A stretch of DNA of 64,000 nt from Marixanthomonas sp002364245. Its GTDB lineage: Bacteria; Bacteroidota; Bacteroidia; Flavobacteriales; Flavobacteriaceae. The position numbers and the translations under genes are program-made. Location of the stretch: assembly GCA_963973455.1 (NCBI GenBank), contig CAXAZF010000002.1, forward strand, positions 310,001 through 374,000, in the 5' to 3' direction. The notes under the pieces were generated by a model. That model had not been told where the DNA came from. It worked only from the letters and a program-made list of their open reading frames with translations, and made no database searches. Of this stretch, positions 8,020 through 17,229 are shown in pieces (position 1 is the first letter of the stretch; each line of letters starts with the position of its first letter).

Positions 8020-8952
8020 CTATCCGCCAAACTTTTGACGCTCTACTAAATAGGTGGTCAAGATTTTATTGAAACTCTCATTAATATCGGCTGCTACATA
8101 CTTAATTCGATATTGGCCGCATTTTAGTTTCAATTTAGAAAAATAGGCTGCCACAGCCGTTTCATACGATTGTTTAATGTTTTCGGCATACAAATTAATA
8201 TGCTCACCCGTTTCTACATCTACAAATCGTTTCGGGCGATTACTAAAATTAAAATTCTGTTCTTTCTCTTTATCAAAAGTATGAAACAGAACCACTTCAT
8301 GCTTATTATATTTTAAATGCTGCAGGGCTTCAAATAGAGCTTCTTCTTCAGCATCGCTTTGAAACATATCGGTAAACAAAAAAACCAACGAACGTCTTTT
8401 CAATTTTTCAGCAATTAAATGTAAGTGCGAATAAGTTTTTGTGGTTTTCTTTTCAGCAGGTTTTTGTATCGCTTCATTTAGCTTTCCCAACAACATTTGA
8501 TGGTGTCGCTCACTACCTTTTTCATTGGCGTAAAATTCGTATTCATTACTATAAATACTCATCCCGATTGCGTCTCTTTGCCTTTTTAGCAGATTCATAA
8601 TTGCGGCGGAAGCCAAAGCCGAAAAACCAATTTTGTTTAAAGAATTGATTCCAAATTGTTTCAGCTTTGGATAATGCATAGAACTACTGTTGTCAATAAT
8701 TATATGACATCGTAAATTGGTTTCTTCTTCGTACCGCTTTGTGTAGAGTTTGTCTGTTTTAGCAAATAACTTCCAATCTATATGCTTAGTGCTTTCGCCT
8801 TGATTATAAATTTTATGCTCAGCAAATTCTGCCGAAAACCCGTGAAACGGACTTTTATGAAGCCCAGAAATAAACCCCTCTACCACCTGCTTGGCAAGAA
8901 GCTCCAGGTTTTTAAACCCAGTGATTTCGTTTATTTCCTTTTGAAGATCCAC
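8020..8952 (-). CDS. DUF58 domain protein
   Basis: 310 aa, full length for a DUF58 protein. The DUF58 hallmark R/K-x-Y-x-x-GE...IDW is seen as HKIYNQGESTKHIDWKLFAKT, followed by a von Willebrand A-like fold with IIIDNSSSMHYP (metal-site D-x-S-x-S) and LVFLFTDMF. DUF58 proteins usually work with MoxR-type AAA ATPases and BatA/BatB proteins, but none of those genes is beside it here. It has no signal peptide and is predicted cytoplasmic. Its start lies 12 bases downstream of the ClpP-like gene stop, so the two are probably cotranscribed. Confidence 0.88.
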   Translation of the reverse strand: MDLQKEINEITGFKNLELLAKQVVEGFISGLHKSPFHGFSAEFAEHKIYNQGESTKHIDWKLFAKTDKLYTKRYEEETNLRCHIIIDNSSSMHYPKLKQFGINSLNKIGFSALASAAIMNLLKRQRDAIGMSIYSNEYEFYANEKGSERHHQMLLGKLNEAIQKPAEKKTTKTYSHLHLIAEKLKRRSLVFLFTDMFQSDAEEEALFEALQHLKYNKHEVVLFHTFDKEKEQNFNFSNRPKRFVDVETGEHINLYAENIKQSYETAVAAYFSKLKLKCGQYRIKYVAADINESFNKILTTYLVERQKFGG

Positions 8953-8964
8953 GTGATGCAGTTT

Positions 8965-9510
8965 TTATTTTAAAACCTCATCCACAATCCCGTAGGCAAC
9001 ACTCTCCTCAGCATCCATCCAGTGATCGCGGTTAAAGTCTTTCATTACTTTTTCAAATTTTTGACCGCAATTATCGGCTAAAATCTGTGCGCTTAATTCT
9101 TTTGTTTTTAATATTTCCTGGGCGGTAATTTCAATATCACTTGCAGGTCCTCTTGTTCCACCACTGGGTTGGTGAATCATTACTCGCGCGTTTGGTTGAA
9201 TAAATCGTTTTCCTTTTTCTCCAGCTGACAATAAAATGCTCCCCATAGAAGCGGCCAAGCCTGTACAAATAGTAGAAACTGGGCTTTTAATCTGTTTGAT
9301 AGTATCGTATATAGAAAATCCTGCGGTTACATAGCCACCTGGACTATTGATGTAGAGTTTAATTTCGTCTTGGTTCAGCGAATCAAAATATAGCAAACGC
9401 TCTACCACATGTTTAGCGCTATCATCATCTACTTGGCTCCAAAGAAATACCTTGCGGTCGCTTAATAGCTTGTTGTCTATCCAATCCTGTACTTTATTTA
9501 TTTTTTCCAT
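8965..9510 (-). CDS. clpP: ClpP-family serine protease subunit
   Basis: 181 aa. The catalytic triad of ClpP is intact: Ser88 in GLAASMGS, His113 in MIHQPSGG and Asp162 in FNRDHWM; the oxyanion/strand motif INSPGGYVTAG is also present. It is shorter at the N-terminus than the housekeeping ClpP (usually ~195-220 aa) and lacks clpX or trigger factor next to it, so it is more likely a second ClpP paralogue. It would form part of a ring protease that degrades unfolded proteins delivered by a Clp ATPase. Neighbours: thioredoxin upstream (separate terminator) and DUF58 downstream (12-base gap). Confidence 0.85.
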   Translation of the reverse strand: MEKINKVQDWIDNKLLSDRKVFLWSQVDDDSAKHVVERLLYFDSLNQDEIKLYINSPGGYVTAGFSIYDTIKQIKSPVSTICTGLAASMGSILLSAGEKGKRFIQPNARVMIHQPSGGTRGPASDIEITAQEILKTKELSAQILADNCGQKFEKVMKDFNRDHWMDAEESVAYGIVDEVLK

Positions 9511-9560
9511 AGTATCCTTTTTAAAAAACTTGCATTTTAGTGCTAATGTAAACTTACTAA

Positions 9561-9596
9561 AAATAAAAAAAGGCTCAGCACATTGCCAAGCCTTTT
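9561..9596 (-). terminator. Terminator after thioredoxin
   Basis: On the minus strand AAAAGGCT (9596-9589) pairs with AGCCTTTT (9575-9568) and the run continues with T residues to 9561. It separates trxA from the ClpP-like gene. Confidence 0.75.
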
Positions 9597-9626
9597 CAAC
9601 TTAATTTTTCTTTTTCAAATTTCTTT

Positions 9627-9944
9627 TTAAAGAAGCTGATCGATTGCTTCTTCATAAACGTTTTTAGGCGCAACACCTACTTGTCTTCCTACTAATTCTC
9701 CTTTATTGAAAACTAATACTGTTGGAATATTACGAACTCCATATTTAGCAGCAAATTCTTGATTTGCATCTACATCTACTTTCCCTACAACGGCTTTACC
9801 CTCATAGTCTTTACTTATTTCATCAATGATTGGTCCTACCATTCTACAAGGTCCGCACCAAGCAGCCCAAAAATCTACTACTACCGGTTTGTCACTTTTT
9901 AAAACGGTTTCGTCAAATGTTGCATCTGTTATCTCTAAAGCCAT
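9627..9944 (-). CDS. trxA: Thioredoxin
   Basis: 105 aa, the normal size for cytosolic thioredoxin. Active site WCGPC with Cys30 and Cys33, the buried Asp24 region (VVVDFWAAWCGPC) and the cis-proline loop RNIPTVLVF are all present. No signal peptide. It reduces disulfides in the cytoplasm using electrons from thioredoxin reductase. Upstream an exact -7 box TACTTTTG (minus strand, 9974-9967) lies 23 bases before the start, so it should be transcribed alone up to the terminator at 9561-9596. Confidence 0.97.
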   Translation of the reverse strand: MALEITDATFDETVLKSDKPVVVDFWAAWCGPCRMVGPIIDEISKDYEGKAVVGKVDVDANQEFAAKYGVRNIPTVLVFNKGELVGRQVGVAPKNVYEEAIDQLL

Positions 9945-10055
9945 AATTTTATTTTTTATTGTTATGCAAAAGTAGTCATTTTTTAGGGCAAACCTTACAG
10001 CCCTAACATTACTTTATATAATAGGTTTATTGTTTTTGTTGATAGTTTTTCAAAA

Positions 10056-13000
10056 TTAATTTAATCTAAAATTAACCTGTTCCTGCGATAATTCGTTTAA
10101 AAGCTCTTTGTTTATTTCAATTTTACGGGTACGGCTGGGCATATTTATTTTAATTTTATCTGCCATTTCGTAGATTAAAAAGTGTAGCTGTTTTTCACCT
10201 TTATGAATAGTAAACAAATCGTTTAATCTATCAATACGTTCATCTTCCAAATCCTCTAATGGCATGCGGATGGTTAATTTTTTTGAGTGTTTTTCTAAAA
10301 CATCATGCAATTGAAGCATGCTAGAATATTGTATTCTTGGCTCCCCTTTTTTCCCAGTATCCTTATTGGTCCATCCTTCTTTTATGAAAACACGGGCGTG
10401 AATAAAAGAATTAGGCACCAAAAAATGACGTAACTTTAAATAGTCTTCCCCAAATATTTTAAACTCATAGCTATCGTCATAATCTTCAACCGTAAAAATA
10501 GCCCAACCTCTTCCAGCTTTCGATTCCCGGTGCTGTACATCGCTAACTACTCCGCCAAAACTAAGTTCTCTATTTACAAACTTTTCAAGATTATTAAAAT
10601 CTGAAACTTTACAATTAGTGAAGTATTTCATTTCTACTTTGAAATCGTCTAGCGGATGCCCAGAAATATAAACGCCCACTACATCTTTCTCTAATTTTAG
10701 TTTTTTCATCGTTCCCCATTCTTCACAAGGGGGAACTTCCGGCTCAGGGATTTGTACATCACTGGCCTCCCCAAATAAACTTACTTGGGATGAATTTTGC
10801 GTTTCTTGATATTTTGAAGCATACTTTAATACTTTTTCAACAAACATCACGCCATCGCCTTCATCATGCAGATATTGCGCACGGTGGGTGTCGAAACTAT
10901 CAAAACCACCTGCCAATGCTAAACTTTCAAAGGCTTTTTTATTCGCAGCTCGTAAATCAATTCGCTTAGCTAAATCAAAAATTGATTTATAATTTCCGTC
11001 TTTTCTATTTTCAACAATAGTGGCCACCGCATTACCTCCAACGCCCTTAACAGCCCCCATTCCAAAACGGATATTCCCTTGATCATTTACTGTAAATTTA
11101 TAGAAGGATTCGTTTACGTCGGGCCCTAAAACTGTCATGCCCATGCGCTTGCATTCTTCCATAAAAAAGGTAACCTGCTTAATATCGTTCATGTTATTGG
11201 AAAGCACTGCTGCCATATATTCCGCAGGATAATGGGCTTTTAAATAAGCTGTTTGGTATGCAATCCACGCATAGCAAGTTGAGTGCGATTTGTTAAAAGC
11301 ATAACTCGCAAAAGCTTCCCAATCTTTCCAAATTTTTTCCAGTTTTTCAGGGTCATGACCTTTTTTAGAAGCATTTTCGATAAAACGTGGTTTCATTTTA
11401 TCGAGTACTGCTTTTTGTTTTTTACCCATCGCCTTCCGCAGTACATCTGCATCACCTTTACTGAAATCGGCCAGCTTTTGCGACAGTAACATCACCTGCT
11501 CTTGATAGACCGTAATTCCGTAGGTTTCTTGTAAATACTCTTCCATCGCCGGAAGGTCATAGTCAATTTCTTCCTCACCGTTTTTTCTTCTAATGAAACT
11601 CGGAATATATTCCAACGGACCTGGACGATATAAGGCGTTCATCGCAATAAGGTCGGCAAAAACGGTAGGCTTTAACTCTTTCATATACTTCTGCATCCCT
11701 GCAGATTCATACTGAAATATCCCTACGGTTTCCCCGCGCTGGAAAAGCGCATAGGTTTCTTCATCATCCAGCGGAAAGCTGTCTGGATCGAGATCTATAT
11801 TGTGTTTGTGTTTTACAATTTTAACCGTGTCCTTAATTAAGGTCAAAGTTTTCAATCCTAAGAAATCCATTTTAAGCAAACCAGCACTTTCAACGACTGA
11901 GTTGTCAAACTGAGTTACATATAAATCGGAGTCTTTTGCTACGGAAACAGGCACGAAATTGGTTATATCGTCCGGAGTAATGATTACTCCACAGGCGTGA
12001 ATACCGGTATTTCGAACGGAACCTTCTAATATTTTCGCTTGGTTGATGGTTACAGCTTCTAAATCGTCTCCTTCTGAAAGATTCAACAATTCATTAACCT
12101 TGGGCAGTTCATCACTTCTAAATTTACTCCGTAACTCCTGCTCGCTCATGCCGAAAATTTTATTCAGCTTGGTCATATTCGGAATCAACTTTGAAATTCT
12201 ATCGGCTTCATTCAACGGTAAATCCAAAACCCGGGCTGTATCTCGAATAGACGATTTCGCCGCCATGGTTCCGTACGTAATAATTTGCGCTACCTGATTG
12301 GCGCCGTATTTTTCAATCACATAGTCCATTACCCGGCTTCGGCCTTCATCATCAAAATCAATATCGATATCGGGCATACTCACACGATCCGGATTTAAGA
12401 AACGCTCAAAAAGTAAGTCATACTTAATAGGATCGATATTTGTAATGGCTAAACAATATGCCACGGCACTACCGGCAGCAGAACCACGCCCCGGCCCTAC
12501 CGAAACATCCATCTTTCGGGCTTCGCGAATAAAATCTTCAGTAATTAAAAAATAACCAGGATACCCTGTATTTTCAATAACACTCAATTCAAAATTAAGG
12601 CGTTCTTCAATCTCAGGGGTTATTTCTTTATATCGTTTTTCAGCTCCCTTGAAAGTTAGATGTTTTAAATATGCGTTTTCGCCTCGATTTCCGCCGTCTT
12701 CAGCATCTTTAGGGTCTTGAAACTCTTCGGGAATACTAAATTTTGGAAGTAACACATCCCTTGCCAATGAATAAGACTCAATTTTATTAACCACTTCAGA
12801 AATATTACTAATCGCTTCTGGAAGGTCTTTAAAGAGGTTTTTCATTTCCTCTTGCGTCTTAAAGTAATATTGATCGTTGGGCAAACCATACCGATATCCA
12901 CGACCTCTACCAATAGGTGTAGCTTGCTTTTCACCGTCTTTTACACAGAGTAAAATATCGTGAGCATTGGCATTTTCCTTGTCAATATAATAGGTGTTGT

Positions 13001-14408
13001 TACAAGCCACTAATTTCACCTCATGCTTTTTAGCGAGCTCAATTAAAACAGTATTTACGCGTTTTTCATCTTCTTGATTGTGACGCATAATTTCTACGTA
13101 CAAATCGTCCCCAAATTGCTCTTTCCACCAGATTAACGCTTCTTCTGCTTGATGTTCACCTACATTTAAGATTTTTCCAGGTACTTCGCCGTACAAACTA
13201 CCGGTAAGCACGATGATATCTTCTTTATATTTTGAAATTACATTTTTGTCAATTCGAGGCACGTAATAAAACCCTTCGGTATAAGCAATAGAAGCCATTT
13301 TGGCCAAGTTGTGGTATCCTTTTTTGTTTTTCGCCAATAAAACTACTTGGTAACCATTGTCTTTATGATTTTTGTTGAGATGATCTTCACATACAAAAAA
13401 CTCACACCCAACAATTGCTTTTAATTCTTTGTGTTTTTCTTCTTCAGAAAGACCTGCGTTGTATGAATTTACCGCTTTTGTAAAATGAAATGCACCCATC
13501 ATATTACCTGTATCGGTAAGCGCTACGGCCGGCATTTCATTTTTAATAGCCGCCTGAACTAAATCTTGTGTTGAGGAAGTAGATTGTAAAATAGAAAACT
13601 GTGAGTGGTTATGAAGGTGCGAAAAAGCTGTTTCTTCCAGGGTGGCAATGTTCTCTTTTATTTCTTCGGAAGAAATGGTTTCGGTCTGGGTGGCCGCTTC
13701 AATTTCCTTTCTGATTTTTTCAGAAGCCTTTTTAAGATTGATGTGTTTTAAACCAATGAGTTCAATCTCTTTTGGGTTTTCTTCTGAAAATTTTTCGAAA
13801 TAATCCGGTTGAACATCCAGTTCTTTTTCAGTGTAGATATTTCTTCTAACGAGCTCTAAAAAACAACGTGTAGTTGCTTCCACATCGGCAGTTGCGTTGT
13901 GTGCTTCAGTAAAAGGCTCGTTAAATAAAAACTCATGTAACTCGGTTAGTGTAGGTAATTTAAATTTACCACCACGACCTCCGGGAATTTGACACAATTG
14001 TGCAGTTGTTTCGGTACAAGTGTCTAAAACGGGTAATTGCGGCAATGGGTTGTGCATTTCCAAACGGTGAAATTCGGCTCCCATAATATTTAAGTCGAAC
14101 CCTACGTTTTGCCCAACTACGAATTTTGTTTTGGATAAAGCTTCAGCAAATTTTTCAGCTACTTCAGTTAAAGGAATTCCTTCTTGTTGCGCTAATTCTG
14201 TAGAAATACCATGGATTTTTTCCGCATCAAACGGAATTGTAAAACCATCGGGCTGTATTAAATAGTCCTGATGTTCGACAACGTTCCCCATAGCATCGTG
14301 CAGCTGCCAAGCTATTTGTATGCATCTTGGCCAATTATCGGTATCGGTTACTGGGGCATCCCAGCGTTTAGGTAATCCGGTTGTCTCGGTATCAAAAATC
14401 AGGTACAT
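10056..14408 (-). CDS. dnaE: DNA polymerase III alpha subunit with fused 3'-5' exonuclease
   Basis: 1450 aa, about 280 longer than E. coli DnaE because of an N-terminal DnaQ-like exonuclease. Domains in order: DEDDh exonuclease (Asp6 and Glu8 of DTETTGLP, later HNATADVEAT), a linker, the PHP domain from about residue 262 (FSHLHNHSQFS), the polymerase palm and fingers with the catalytic PDIDIDFDDE near 678, helix-hairpin-helix region, and an OB domain near the C-terminus (SFGGVVSDVQ). This is the replicative polymerase. Proofreading in cis is known in Bacteroidota. Lone minus-strand gene; the segment 14409-14526 upstream of it shows no clear promoter. Confidence 0.97.
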   Translation of the reverse strand: MYLIFDTETTGLPKRWDAPVTDTDNWPRCIQIAWQLHDAMGNVVEHQDYLIQPDGFTIPFDAEKIHGISTELAQQEGIPLTEVAEKFAEALSKTKFVVGQNVGFDLNIMGAEFHRLEMHNPLPQLPVLDTCTETTAQLCQIPGGRGGKFKLPTLTELHEFLFNEPFTEAHNATADVEATTRCFLELVRRNIYTEKELDVQPDYFEKFSEENPKEIELIGLKHINLKKASEKIRKEIEAATQTETISSEEIKENIATLEETAFSHLHNHSQFSILQSTSSTQDLVQAAIKNEMPAVALTDTGNMMGAFHFTKAVNSYNAGLSEEEKHKELKAIVGCEFFVCEDHLNKNHKDNGYQVVLLAKNKKGYHNLAKMASIAYTEGFYYVPRIDKNVISKYKEDIIVLTGSLYGEVPGKILNVGEHQAEEALIWWKEQFGDDLYVEIMRHNQEDEKRVNTVLIELAKKHEVKLVACNNTYYIDKENANAHDILLCVKDGEKQATPIGRGRGYRYGLPNDQYYFKTQEEMKNLFKDLPEAISNISEVVNKIESYSLARDVLLPKFSIPEEFQDPKDAEDGGNRGENAYLKHLTFKGAEKRYKEITPEIEERLNFELSVIENTGYPGYFLITEDFIREARKMDVSVGPGRGSAAGSAVAYCLAITNIDPIKYDLLFERFLNPDRVSMPDIDIDFDDEGRSRVMDYVIEKYGANQVAQIITYGTMAAKSSIRDTARVLDLPLNEADRISKLIPNMTKLNKIFGMSEQELRSKFRSDELPKVNELLNLSEGDDLEAVTINQAKILEGSVRNTGIHACGVIITPDDITNFVPVSVAKDSDLYVTQFDNSVVESAGLLKMDFLGLKTLTLIKDTVKIVKHKHNIDLDPDSFPLDDEETYALFQRGETVGIFQYESAGMQKYMKELKPTVFADLIAMNALYRPGPLEYIPSFIRRKNGEEEIDYDLPAMEEYLQETYGITVYQEQVMLLSQKLADFSKGDADVLRKAMGKKQKAVLDKMKPRFIENASKKGHDPEKLEKIWKDWEAFASYAFNKSHSTCYAWIAYQTAYLKAHYPAEYMAAVLSNNMNDIKQVTFFMEECKRMGMTVLGPDVNESFYKFTVNDQGNIRFGMGAVKGVGGNAVATIVENRKDGNYKSIFDLAKRIDLRAANKKAFESLALAGGFDSFDTHRAQYLHDEGDGVMFVEKVLKYASKYQETQNSSQVSLFGEASDVQIPEPEVPPCEEWGTMKKLKLEKDVVGVYISGHPLDDFKVEMKYFTNCKVSDFNNLEKFVNRELSFGGVVSDVQHRESKAGRGWAIFTVEDYDDSYEFKIFGEDYLKLRHFLVPNSFIHARVFIKEGWTNKDTGKKGEPRIQYSSMLQLHDVLEKHSKKLTIRMPLEDLEDERIDRLNDLFTIHKGEKQLHFLIYEMADKIKINMPSRTRKIEINKELLNELSQEQVNFRLN

Positions 14409-14526
14409 GGGTTTCGGTCTAGTTTCAGAAATAAGAAGTTTTCAGAATAGGTTCTGAAAAAAAGTAAAAATAAAAAAACAGCATCAGTTAAGGAAAGAAA
14501 CTTGCCACGAGTTATTAACGTATGCA

Positions 14527-14556
14527 TAAAAAAAAGACCGGAAAAATAACCGGTCT
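14527..14556 (-). terminator. Terminator after the DUF2383 gene
   Basis: AGACCGG (14535-14541) and CCGGTCT (14550-14556) form a 7-bp stem; on the minus strand it is followed by nine T. Confidence 0.85.
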
Positions 14557-14581
14557 CTCTTCTTTCTCATAGCATTTAGTC

Positions 14582-15031
14582 TTAGGACAATACTGCTTCA
14601 AATTGTTTTGCGTTTTGCAAGGTAGCTTGAACATTGTTTCGTTGTTCTGTTAAGATATTTTTTGTCGTTGGAGGCAACGTCGTGTCATTTATCACCTCAT
14701 TATATTCTTCAACAGCAGCTTCTTCACCTTTTTCCACTTCTTTTAAAATCGCCTCTTCATCATTCGAGGTAAAAGTACTTTTAATGTCCATCCAGGTTCT
14801 ATGCAAATCTCCTGTAGTGCTTCCGCCTTTATCAGGATTTTCTCCAAAGTTTTTTATTTCACTTTTAAGTTTGTGCCCAAAATCGTATCGATTCTGTGCC
14901 TGTTCTTTAAAAAACTGTTGCAACTTGTTATTGTCTACAATTTCTGCTGCTTTTTTATATCCTTTTTCAGCATCATAGTTTTTTTCTAATAAGTCGTTTA
15001 TTCTTTTCGATATATTTTCTGTGTACTTCAT
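14582..15031 (-). CDS. PA2169-type four-helix-bundle protein (DUF2383)
   Basis: 149 aa, all helical. The pattern of a ferritin-like four-helix bundle is visible: LLEKNYDAEKGYKKAAEIV, then FFKEQAQNRYDFGHKLKSEI, GDLHRTWMDIKS, EEAILKEVEKGEEAAVEEYNE and a last helix from about 125. This fits the DUF2383/TIGR02284 family, whose members are often stress-induced; the function is not established. Acidic residues in the bundle could bind metal but I cannot confirm this. It is a single-gene unit with its own terminator. Confidence 0.82.
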   Translation of the reverse strand: MKYTENISKRINDLLEKNYDAEKGYKKAAEIVDNNKLQQFFKEQAQNRYDFGHKLKSEIKNFGENPDKGGSTTGDLHRTWMDIKSTFTSNDEEAILKEVEKGEEAAVEEYNEVINDTTLPPTTKNILTEQRNNVQATLQNAKQFEAVLS

Positions 15032-15282
15032 AATAGTAATTATTTAAATTTAGTTCGTGATTAATTGCTTTCATCATCAATCTTCAACTACTTATAATAT
15101 AGAGTATAGAAGTTATCTCAACGAACAATTAACCTAAGATTACAACAATTTAACAGAGTTTAACCCTTGTAAATAATAAGGCTATCGTGTGTTTTGAAAA
15201 AGGAGTCTTATCGGCTAAATTATAAAAGCAGAAAGCGAGTTTTAAATAAAATTTCAGAAATGAAATAAAAAGTCATATTGGG
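15032..15282. other. Gene-free stretch upstream of rpsP
   Basis: AT-rich intergenic sequence between the divergent DUF2383 and rpsP genes (332 bases to the rpsP start). Apart from the rpsP promoter and a small leader hairpin at its right end I see no reading frame, repeat or RNA motif. Confidence 0.6.
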
Positions 15283-15314
15283 TTGACTTTCAAACAAAAA
15301 ATGCCGTATCTTTG
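15283..15314 (+). promoter_or_regulatory. Promoter of the rpsP operon
   Basis: TTG at 15283-15285, 21-base spacer, TATCTTTG at 15307-15314: a good flavobacterial promoter. The leader then carries a small hairpin GAGGT-CGGGA-ACCTC (15334-15348) just before the start codon, which may influence translation. Confidence 0.8.
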
Positions 15315-15363
15315 CAAACTCAAAATTATAACCGAGGTCGGGAACCTCAAAAATTAATTATTT

Positions 15364-15921
15364 ATGCCTTTAAAAATTAGATTACAAAGACACGGTAAAA
15401 AAGGAAAACCTTATTACTGGATCGTGGCTGCAGATAGCCGTGCAAAAAGAGATGGTAAATATCTTGAAAAAATTGGTGTTTACAATCCTAACGTAAACCC
15501 AGCTCATATCGAGTTGGACGTTGACGGTGCTGTAAATTGGCTTCAAAATGGTGCGCAACCAACCAATACGGCAAGAGCTATCCTTTCTTACAAAGGTGCT
15601 ATGCTTAAAAATCACCTTGCAGGTGGTGTTCGTAAGGGAGCGTTAACTGAAGAGCAAGCCGAAGAAAAATTCAATTCTTGGTTAGAAGAAAAAGCTAAGA
15701 AAGTTGAAGGAAAACGTACTAAACTAACCGAAGCTGAAGAAAAAGCAAAAGCTGAAGCTTTAGCAGCTGAAAAAGCAGTTAGTGATGCACGTATTGCAGA
15801 GGCAAAAGCCGCTGAAGAAGAAGCGAAAGCTGAAGAAGAAGCAAAGGCAAAAGCTGAAGCTGAAGCAAAAGCAGCCGAAGAGGCTCCTGCTGCTGAAGAA
15901 GCTGCAAAAGAAGAAGAATAA
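15364..15921 (+). CDS. rpsP: 30S ribosomal protein S16 with long charged C-terminal tail
   Basis: 185 aa. The first ~85 residues are a standard S16 (MPLKIRLQRHGKKGKPYYWI, DSRAKRDGKYLEKIGVYNP). The remaining ~100 residues are an extension, mostly Ala, Glu and Lys, likely a long single helix or disordered tail. E. coli S16 has 82 residues; longer S16 is common in Bacteroidota. S16 is a primary assembly protein of the small subunit. First gene of rpsP-rimM-trmN6, the ribosome maturation operon. The tail DNA has AAAGCNGAAG-type repeats that come from the amino-acid composition. Confidence 0.97.
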   Translation: MPLKIRLQRHGKKGKPYYWIVAADSRAKRDGKYLEKIGVYNPNVNPAHIELDVDGAVNWLQNGAQPTNTARAILSYKGAMLKNHLAGGVRKGALTEEQAEEKFNSWLEEKAKKVEGKRTKLTEAEEKAKAEALAAEKAVSDARIAEAKAAEEEAKAEEEAKAKAEAEAKAAEEAPAAEEAAKEEE

Positions 15922-15935
15922 AGCGTAGCCTAACG

Positions 15936-16460
15936 ATGCAAAAGTCAGCTTGTTTCTACTTAGGCAAAATCGTTAAAAAATACAGCTTTAAAGGGGAGCT
16001 GCTAGCAAAGCTAGATACAGATGACCCTGAACAATTTCTAGAAATGGAATCGGTTTTTGTTGATTATAACAAAAATTTGATTCCATTTTTTATTGAATCT
16101 CTTTCCCTTCATAAATCAACCCTGTTGCGCATTCAGTTTGAAGGCGTAAAAACAGAAGCCGATGCCGATAATCTTTTGGGCACCGAATTGTACTTACCCT
16201 TAAACTTGCTACCAAAACTTAGCGGTAATAAATTTTACTTTCATGAAGTAATAGGTTTTACAGTCACTGACACTAGTTTTGGAATAGTCGGTACCATAAC
16301 CGGTGTAAACGATACTACTGCTCAAGCTTTGTTCGAAATTGACCACGACGGAAAAGAAGTATTGATACCAATCAGCGACGATTTAATTGAAAAAGTAGAT
16401 CGTGAAAAGAACGATATCCGCATTACTGCACCAGAGGGGTTGATAGAATTGTATCTATAA
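15936..16460 (+). CDS. rimM: Ribosome maturation factor RimM
   Basis: 174 aa, standard for RimM. N-terminal RimM domain (FYLGKIVKKYSFKGELLAKL) and C-terminal PRC-barrel (KFYFHEVIGFTV, then VLIPISDDLIEKVD). It binds S19 in the 30S head and helps 16S rRNA processing. It follows rpsP by 14 bases, as in many bacteria, and is followed by the tRNA methyltransferase after 2 bases, so the three genes form one operon. Confidence 0.96.
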   Translation: MQKSACFYLGKIVKKYSFKGELLAKLDTDDPEQFLEMESVFVDYNKNLIPFFIESLSLHKSTLLRIQFEGVKTEADADNLLGTELYLPLNLLPKLSGNKFYFHEVIGFTVTDTSFGIVGTITGVNDTTAQALFEIDHDGKEVLIPISDDLIEKVDREKNDIRITAPEGLIELYL

Positions 16461-16462
16461 TT

Positions 16463-17179
16463 ATGAACAAGCCTTTTCATTTCAAGCAATTTACCGTTAA
16501 GCAAGATCGTTGTGAAATGAAAATCGGGACCGATGGCGTACTGTTAGGTGCTTGGGCATCACTACAAAATACCCCTACTTCTATTTTAGATATCGGCGCT
16601 GGAACTGGAATAATCGCATTACAACTCGCACAACGAAGCTCTGCCGAGCTTATCGATGCTATTGAAATAGACGAAAATGCTTACGAACAATGTGTTGAAA
16701 ATTTTGAAGCCTCTCCTTGGGGCGATCGCTTGTTTTGTTATCATGCAGATTTGAATGAGTTTACCGAAGAGATGACTGGCGAACACTACGATTTAATAGT
16801 TTCTAACCCGCCTTTTTATTCCGAAGATTATACCTCAGGTAATACCGCTCGAGATACGGCACGCTTCACCGAAGCCTTACCTTTTGAGCATCTTTTGGAA
16901 AGTGTTTCAATACTACTTTCAGAAAGTGGAACTTTTTCTACCATTATTCCCAGGAAAGAAGAAAAAATTTTCATCCAACTAGCTTCAACCAAAGGACTTT
17001 TTGTCAACCGTATTTGTAGGGTTCGAGGCACAGAAACTTCCGAGGAAAAAAGAAGTATGCTAGCGTTTTCATTTTCTGAAACCATCCCAACTATTGAAAA
17101 TCTCACTATTGAAATAAGTCGCCATAACTATACCGAAGCCTATAGAAACTTGGTGCACGATTTTTACTTGAAAATGTAG
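16463..17179 (+). CDS. trmN6: tRNA1(Val) (adenine37-N6)-methyltransferase
   Basis: 238 aa, SAM-dependent Rossmann methyltransferase of the TrmN6/YfiC type. Motif I is ILDIGAGTGIIALQL, acidic motif II EIDENAYEQ, and the N6-adenine catalytic motif is VSNPPFY. It methylates A37 of tRNA-Val. Start ATG is 2 bases after the rimM stop, so translation may be coupled. The paralogous RlmJ/HemK families share NPP[FY], but the N-terminal FHFKQFTVKQD...KIGTDGVLLG pattern is specific to YfiC. Confidence 0.92.
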   Translation: MNKPFHFKQFTVKQDRCEMKIGTDGVLLGAWASLQNTPTSILDIGAGTGIIALQLAQRSSAELIDAIEIDENAYEQCVENFEASPWGDRLFCYHADLNEFTEEMTGEHYDLIVSNPPFYSEDYTSGNTARDTARFTEALPFEHLLESVSILLSESGTFSTIIPRKEEKIFIQLASTKGLFVNRICRVRGTETSEEKRSMLAFSFSETIPTIENLTIEISRHNYTEAYRNLVHDFYLKM

Positions 17180-17229
17180 GAGGTTAAAGTCGTGATTTCT
17201 ACATTTGTATTCCTTAAAAATATGAAACC

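Noticed and set aside
15700..15915. Repeat-like DNA in rpsP
   Set aside because: The repeats follow the Ala/Glu/Lys codons of the S16 tail and have no constant period, so they are not a repeat element.
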